DNA of 64,000 bases from Paraliobacillus sp044383835 (GTDB lineage Bacteria; Bacillota; Bacilli; Bacillales; Amphibacillaceae), in contig NZ_JBISEP010000004.1 of NCBI RefSeq assembly GCF_044383835.1, forward strand, positions 62,001 through 126,000, read 5' to 3'. Position numbers and translations under genes: made by a program. Shown here one piece after another: positions 59,658 to 64,000 of the stretch. Positions within the stretch are counted from its first letter, which is position 1, and each line of letters opens with the position of its first letter. The notes beneath the pieces are model-generated. The model did not search any database. It had not been told where the DNA came from and saw nothing but the letters and a program-made list of their open reading frames with translations.

Positions 59658-60314
59658 ATGCCAGAAGCAATTATGATCGGATCGTTTGTACTAAAAACCT
59701 CGTTACTTATTTTAGTAGTAAGTTTTGTAATAGGTGTTATATTTTTTTGGTTTACTAGTTCTATTGATAAAAAAGAAAAAAGTGGTTATTTAGATCAAGT
59801 AACGAGTATGCTACTTAGTTTTATTTTAACGTTAATTGGCAGTAAAATTTTACTCAATTGGTCACTTTTTTTAGACGATCCTATTGCCGTTTTAGCCTTC
59901 CCGAGTAATTCAACCTCGTTTTACATTGCTTTTGTAGGTTTACTTGCATATATGGGCTATACGGTTAAAGTTAAAAATAAATCATTCACTACTATGTCTT
60001 TAAGTTTCTTTATTGTATTTTTAATGTCTTCTTTTAGTTTTTTAATAGGACAACTTTTACTATTGAGAATGGATGTTTCTTTAATAGAGTTAAGTGTGCA
60101 TTTCTTATTGCTTATGATGTGGATATTATTTCAAGCAAAAATGAAAGAACAGTCTATAGTAGGTGTAATGATCATTATTTTTGGGAGTATAAAACTAGCT
60201 TTATCTTTCTTTAGTACAATGTTCTTGTTCACCTTTCCACTACATAGCTGGTTTTATTTTTTATTAATAGTATTAGGATTACTATTATTTTTTATAAGGA
60301 AAGGTAGGGAATAG
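59658..60314 (+). CDS. polytopic membrane protein, unknown function
   Basis: 218 aa with about seven hydrophobic helices and few charges. I do not recognise a family with confidence; its place right before ccdA suggests a role in thiol or cytochrome redox at the membrane. AAAGGAG precedes ATG 59658; the longer frame overlaps the methyltransferase end. Confidence 0.65.
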   Translation: MPEAIMIGSFVLKTSLLILVVSFVIGVIFFWFTSSIDKKEKSGYLDQVTSMLLSFILTLIGSKILLNWSLFLDDPIAVLAFPSNSTSFYIAFVGLLAYMGYTVKVKNKSFTTMSLSFFIVFLMSSFSFLIGQLLLLRMDVSLIELSVHFLLLMMWILFQAKMKEQSIVGVMIIIFGSIKLALSFFSTMFLFTFPLHSWFYFLLIVLGLLLFFIRKGRE

Positions 60315-60316
60315 CG

Positions 60317-61060
60317 ATGGAACCAATTACTGATATCACGATATGGTTAGCATTATTTGCTGGTGTTCTTTCTTTTTTATCACCTTGTACGTTACCGATT
60401 TTTCCTGTCTATTTATCTTATATAACGGGAATTAGTGTTAAAGAAATTCAAGAAGAAAGACAAAGAAAAGTACAACTACGTTTATTAATCCATTCTGTGT
60501 TTTTTCTATTAGGTGTTTCTTTAGTGTTCCTTGGTTTGGGTATTGGCGTTTCATTACTCGGTCAATGGATTCAAGGATTACTATCTGGTGAATCCGGTTT
60601 GTTTATCCAACGAATAGCCGGTATATTTGTACTATTTATGGGACTAGTTATTGGAGGATGGATTACAGTCCCAGCATTAATGAAGGAAAAAAGGTTGCGA
60701 ACGAAGCGTAAACCGATGGGGTTATTAGGAACTTTCTTTGTGGGAATCGGATTTGCTGCTGGGTGGACGCCTTGTATTGGGCCAATCTTTGCATCTATCC
60801 TTGTTATTGCAGGTACGAATCCTTCTGAAGGAGCAGTTTATACCATTTTTTACATTATAGGGTTTGCATTGCCTTTTCTAATCTTGACTTTTTTCTTAGG
60901 ATATGCAAAATGGCTAGTTCGATATAGTAATCAAATAACGAAAATTGGCGGTGCAATTATGATTGTATTCGGTGTATTATTGTTTACCGGTCAAATAGCA
61001 CGTATATCAAACTTTTTATTGCGAGCAGTGCAAGGCACTTGGTTTTCAAATCTTGGATAG
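60317..61060 (+). CDS. ccdA: CcdA/DsbD-type thiol-disulfide transmembrane protein
   Basis: 247 aa, six to seven helices. The paired membrane cysteines are visible in SFLSPCTLPIFPVYLSYITG and GFAAGWTPCIGPIFASI. CcdA passes electrons from cytosolic thioredoxin to extracellular thiol proteins. Downstream is its likely partner, a ResA-like protein. Stop codon and next gene are almost contiguous. Confidence 0.93.
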   Translation: MEPITDITIWLALFAGVLSFLSPCTLPIFPVYLSYITGISVKEIQEERQRKVQLRLLIHSVFFLLGVSLVFLGLGIGVSLLGQWIQGLLSGESGLFIQRIAGIFVLFMGLVIGGWITVPALMKEKRLRTKRKPMGLLGTFFVGIGFAAGWTPCIGPIFASILVIAGTNPSEGAVYTIFYIIGFALPFLILTFFLGYAKWLVRYSNQITKIGGAIMIVFGVLLFTGQIARISNFLLRAVQGTWFSNLG

Positions 61061-61069
61061 GTGGTGTGT

Positions 61070-61660
61070 ATGATGAAGCGAGCGATTATTATAATTGTTA
61101 TAACAGGAATGTTCGGTTGGGCTATTTATGATTTAGTGTATGAAGCTGATAAAGAGCAAGATTATCAAGCAACTAGTGATACAGAATTAATTGATCAGAA
61201 TGAATCCAGTAATAATGATCAATCTACTGAGAAAGAAATTGGGTTAAATGTCGGGAATATAGCACCGGATTTTACATTAGAAACACTTTCCGGTGAAAAA
61301 GCTACACTTTCAAATTATCGTGGAAAAAAAGTGATGTTGAATTTTTGGGCAACATGGTGCCCGCCGTGTCGAGCGGAAATGCCGGCAATGCAGAACTTTT
61401 TTGAAGGAAATGATGTAGAAATTTTGGCAGTAAACTTAATTGATACTGAGACAACAGAACAAGATGTTGTTGATTTTGTTGATTCGTTTGGATTAACATT
61501 CTCCATATTACTAGATAGAGGAAATGAAGTCGCACTTACATATGGTATTCGACCAATACCTACCACATATATGATTGATACAAAGGGAGTAATTCAGAAA
61601 AAATCCTTTGGCCCACTCAATCAAGAGCAAATGGAACAAGCGTTAGAAAACATGCAGTAA
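61070..61660 (+). CDS. membrane-anchored thioredoxin-like protein (ResA/TlpA type)
   Basis: 196 aa. An N-terminal signal anchor (about 3-20) places the thioredoxin domain outside. Active site WATWCPPCRAEMP, opening NVGNIAPDFTLETLSG, cis-proline RPIPTTYMID. ResA-type proteins reduce apocytochrome or other exported disulfides using CcdA. AGGTGG precedes the paired ATGs. Last gene of the unit. Confidence 0.9.
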   Translation: MMKRAIIIIVITGMFGWAIYDLVYEADKEQDYQATSDTELIDQNESSNNDQSTEKEIGLNVGNIAPDFTLETLSGEKATLSNYRGKKVMLNFWATWCPPCRAEMPAMQNFFEGNDVEILAVNLIDTETTEQDVVDFVDSFGLTFSILLDRGNEVALTYGIRPIPTTYMIDTKGVIQKKSFGPLNQEQMEQALENMQ

Positions 61661-61770
61661 AAAAGAGCTTGTAACATAACTAAATAACAAGCAATAGAAC
61701 ACGAATTATAATTCAATAAATAATTATAATTCGTGTTCTTATTTAGAGTGAATCATTTAGTTGGAAAAAA
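61658..61770. repeat. partial copy of the dispersed element (left half)
   Basis: Left end AAAAAGAGCTTGTAACATAA against AAAAAGAGACTGGGACATAA at 44388. An 18-bp perfect hairpin (AGAACACGAATTATAATT, 61696-61713, with 61722-61739) replaces the 17-bp one, and ATTTAG...CATTTAGTTGG matches the sequence after it. It also serves as terminator for the ResA-like gene. Confidence 0.62.
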
Positions 61771-61789
61771 TTTGGTCTCAGCTTAGTTT

Positions 61790-62545
61790 TTATTTTTTCT
61801 TAAAATTTAATTGCATTCGATCATTGAACAATGTTGGGTAGGATAAAAAACCGAGAATGATACTTGTTAGAACAGCTGTAGTTAATAATAAAAAGAGAAT
61901 TAATAACTGAAACTGTACCGCTTGTATCGGCTCAGCTCCTGCAATAATTTGTCCGCTCATCATTCCGGGTAATTGCACTAATCCAATAGTTTTCTGCTTT
62001 TCAATCGTTGGTACAGTACTCGCTTTAATGGAGGTCATTAAATGACGATGAATTGCTTGCTTTGGTGTTGCTCCAAGCGATAGATAAAGTTCAATTTGGT
62101 CTTCTTTATCTGAGATTTCATCGACAAAGCGATTAAGAAAAAGAATAGAAAGTACCATTGCATTACCAATAACCATTCCACTAATAGGAATGATGTATTG
62201 CGGTGTAGCTGGTGTAATGGATAAGCCTAATAAAATACTTTGTGTTAATAACTCAATCATTGTAAAGGTGAGAATTAATTTCCAAGTGACTCCTTTGATA
62301 TACATCCCTTTTTTCCGTGTGTTTTGTGTTGCTGCCCCGATCATTAAACTGATCATCACGATAATAAATATAGGATGGTTTACTTTAAATACATATTGAA
62401 GTATATAACCAACAACAAGCAATTGAATAATTGACCGAACCGTAGCGATAATAATATCTTTTTCTAGTTGTAGCTGTAATGTTTTAGATAATATAAATGG
62501 AATAAGTACAAAAATCAAAGTAAGGCTCAGAGTAAAATAGCTCAT
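61790..62545 (-). CDS. fetB: FetB-type iron export permease
   Basis: 251 aa, about seven helices, UPF0014/FetB family: ATVRSIIQLLVVGYILQYVF and LGATPKQAIHRHLMTSIKASTVPTIEKQKTIGLVQLPGMMSGQIIAGAEP are diagnostic. With FetA it exports iron and protects against oxidative stress in E. coli. Shares one base with the ATPase gene upstream. Confidence 0.88.
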   Translation of the reverse strand: MSYFTLSLTLIFVLIPFILSKTLQLQLEKDIIIATVRSIIQLLVVGYILQYVFKVNHPIFIIVMISLMIGAATQNTRKKGMYIKGVTWKLILTFTMIELLTQSILLGLSITPATPQYIIPISGMVIGNAMVLSILFLNRFVDEISDKEDQIELYLSLGATPKQAIHRHLMTSIKASTVPTIEKQKTIGLVQLPGMMSGQIIAGAEPIQAVQFQLLILFLLLTTAVLTSIILGFLSYPTLFNDRMQLNFKKK

Positions 62546-63267
62546 TATTCATCCCCTCCTTGAACAAATGTTCGCACGCGTTCTGTTTTAGGACTTTTTA
62601 ACAGTTTGCTTGATCCTTTTTCAACAACTTCTCCATTCATCATTACCCATGTATCATGTCCTACAGTCATTGCTTGCTGTAAATTGTGAGTGATCCATAA
62701 AATTGTCGTTCCATACGTTCTATTTATTTTTTTAATTAACGATTCGATACTAACTTGTGATTGACGATCTAATGATGAAGTGATCTCATCTAGTAAAAGA
62801 ATACTCGGCTCATTCACTAAAGTACGAGCAATTGATAACTTTTGACGTTGACCTCCAGATAGATCATTAATGTGTTTTCGTAATATGTCTTCAGGTAGTC
62901 CGACTTGATTTAACAGTTGACTAGCTAATGAATCATTAAAGTTTTTGTTACTCAATTGAAATGGAAGCATTAGATTTTCTCTAACGGTAGCATTTGTCAT
63001 AGTTGCTTCTTGAAGGGCAATCCCGACTGTTTTGCGTAAATAAACGGGAGAATAATGCTCAATTTGTTTTCCGTTGATTTGGATTGAGCCTTCAGAAGGT
63101 GTTAGTAATCCATTCAGCAATTTAAAAAAAGTAGTCTTTCCTGCACCAGAAGGACCAACAAATGTAGTAATAGTTCCTTTATTAATTTCCCCGGAAATAT
63201 TTGTTAAGATATGTTCTTTCTCTTTTTTATAAGATACATGATTGCAACTAATCGCGATATTGTTCAT
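62545..63267 (-). CDS. fetA: FetA-type ABC ATPase
   Basis: 240 aa ATPase. Walker A GPSGAGKTTF, Q-loop IALQEATM, signature LSGGQRQKLSIARTL, Walker B ILLLDEITSSLD, switch WITHNLQQA. The pairing with a FetB permease identifies it. A neighbouring PerR-boxed dps-like gene fits a link to iron and peroxide. Confidence 0.88.
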   Translation of the reverse strand: MNNIAISCNHVSYKKEKEHILTNISGEINKGTITTFVGPSGAGKTTFFKLLNGLLTPSEGSIQINGKQIEHYSPVYLRKTVGIALQEATMTNATVRENLMLPFQLSNKNFNDSLASQLLNQVGLPEDILRKHINDLSGGQRQKLSIARTLVNEPSILLLDEITSSLDRQSQVSIESLIKKINRTYGTTILWITHNLQQAMTVGHDTWVMMNGEVVEKGSSKLLKSPKTERVRTFVQGGDE

Positions 63268-63376
63268 TCTATACCTGCTTTCAAATATAGTTCATTAATA
63301 ATTAATGTTGCTCTTATAATACAATAACCGACCCAAGATGATATAATACAAACAAAAGATTTTTAGAGGTGTGAAT

Positions 63377-63883
63377 ATGGCAAATATATTGTACTATGAC
63401 TATATCAGTAAAGACAATGATATGTTCTTATTGGTAGCTTCTGAAAGAGGTTTATGTTATGTGGGATTATCTGATACAGATAAAGATTTTTGGGATAAAT
63501 GGAAGAGGAAATTTTATCCTACATTTATATTAAAGCATGATCCGAAAGAGATGGCTGTTTACTCAAATAATTTAACGGCATATTTTAATGGCGAAGTGAC
63601 AGTGTTTTCTTTATCCGTTGATGTCAGTGGTACAGTTTTTCAAAAACAAGTTTGGAAAGCGCTTCAGTTGATACCTTATGGAGAAACAACAAATTACAGT
63701 GCGCTTGCAATGCAAATTAATCGGCTGAAAGCTATTCGAGCTGTTGCCAATGCAGTTGCAAGCAATCCATTATTAATAGTCATTCCATGTCATCGAGTGA
63801 TGGGTAAAGATGGAAGTTTAACTGGTTTTAGATCGGGAATAAGGTTAAAGAAAAAGTTATTAAAACTTGAAGCAATGAGCTAG
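63377..63883 (+). CDS. ogt: methylated-DNA-protein cysteine methyltransferase
   Basis: 168 aa suicide DNA repair enzyme. Active-site IPCHRVMGKDGSLTGFRSG, the recognition helix NRLKAIRAVANAVASNP and IPYGETTNYSALA are all present. It removes alkyl groups from O6-guanine. ATG 63377 has AGAGGTG upstream; a GTG two codons earlier is within that site. Confidence 0.92.
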   Translation: MANILYYDYISKDNDMFLLVASERGLCYVGLSDTDKDFWDKWKRKFYPTFILKHDPKEMAVYSNNLTAYFNGEVTVFSLSVDVSGTVFQKQVWKALQLIPYGETTNYSALAMQINRLKAIRAVANAVASNPLLIVIPCHRVMGKDGSLTGFRSGIRLKKKLLKLEAMS

Positions 63884-63894
63884 ACAAATCTCTG

Positions 63895-63925
63895 TTATTA
63901 GTTTATAATAATTATAAACTAATAA
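63895..63925. promoter_or_regulatory. PerR box in a 31-bp perfect palindrome
   Basis: The core TTATAAT-A-ATTATAA (63903-63917) is an exact 7-1-7 PerR box. Flanks extend the symmetry to 15+1+15 bases (TTATTAGTTTATAAT on the left). It lies 24 bp before a Dps-like gene, a standard PerR target. Confidence 0.9.
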
Positions 63926-63948
63926 TTATTAAAACAGGAGTGAATGTA

Positions 63949-64000
63949 ATGACAAAATCTAACGAAGCATTAAAGAATCATTTAAATCAACTGGTAGCAA
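63949..64000 (+). CDS. Dps-like iron-binding protein, 5-prime end only
   Basis: Only 17 codons are in the window: MTKSNEALKNHLNQLVA. This matches the first helix of Dps/MrgA miniferritins (LxxxLNxQVANW type). The PerR box directly upstream supports the call, as MrgA is PerR-controlled in Bacillus. CAGGAGTG is the ribosome site. Confidence 0.65.
   Translation, partial: MTKSNEALKNHLNQLVA

Overview
This window reads as a chromosomal segment of a low-GC Gram-positive bacterium of the Bacillaceae, probably a salt- or alkali-tolerant relative of Oceanobacillus, Virgibacillus or Gracilibacillus. The basis is strong similarity, from memory, of many proteins to Bacillus subtilis ones (GuaC, IspA, HmoB, MrpA-G, ThiYXZ, YrkE/H-like sulfur proteins), AGGAGG-type ribosome sites with frequent TTG/GTG starts, a PerR box, sigma-D-like promoters before chemotaxis genes, and a full Mrp Na+/H+ antiporter plus a BCCT transporter. 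No phage, transposase or plasmid genes were seen.

Layout. 0-8.4 kb: GNAT acetyltransferase, a six-unit 52-bp tandem repeat, LysM/SleB-type hydrolase, tRNA-Val, small membrane and zinc-ribbon-like proteins, HmoB, pseudouridine synthase, intracellular subtilisin, M42 peptidase. 8.5-11.6 kb: TPP-riboswitch-controlled thiYXZ pyrimidine uptake operon. 11.7-24.5 kb: FrnE-like oxidoreductase, DedA, second RluA enzyme, Tag glycosylase, purine permease, DHA2 efflux pump, TIM-barrel protein, CAP protein, divergent BCCT transporter, DUF1906 protein, metallophosphoesterase.

24.5-30.7 kb holds the most interesting system: a complete compact type II-A CRISPR-Cas locus (tracrRNA, SaCas9-like Cas9 of 1056 aa, Cas1, Cas2, Csn2-like protein, and 8 repeats with 7 spacers). 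The tracrRNA anti-repeat appears split by a 7-bp hairpin, the PAM-contact residues differ from SaCas9 at two positions, and the array starts only 17 bp after csn2, so its leader and promoter must lie inside csn2.

30.9-48 kb: TetR with a paired SMR transporter and twin operators; a UlaA-type PTS operon ending in an orphan TrpA-like gene; three chemotaxis receptors; GuaC; WrbA; a CBS protein with a HEPN-like RNxxxH motif; a thioredoxin-like protein. 48-54 kb: mrpABCDEFG. 54-54.9 kb: a second 52-bp tandem array of the same family as the first, and a frameshifted SHOCT gene. 55-61.7 kb: a sulfide/persulfide regulon (glutaredoxin, rhodanese-persulfide dioxygenase, TauE, DsrE, rhodanese, TusA, DUF302, methyltransferase, CcdA, ResA-like) with four CstR-like palindromes at its promoters. 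61.8-64 kb: FetAB-type iron exporter, O6-alkylguanine methyltransferase, and the start of a Dps-like gene under a PerR box in a 31-bp palindrome.

All family assignments are from reading the sequence and recalled family features; no database search was run.
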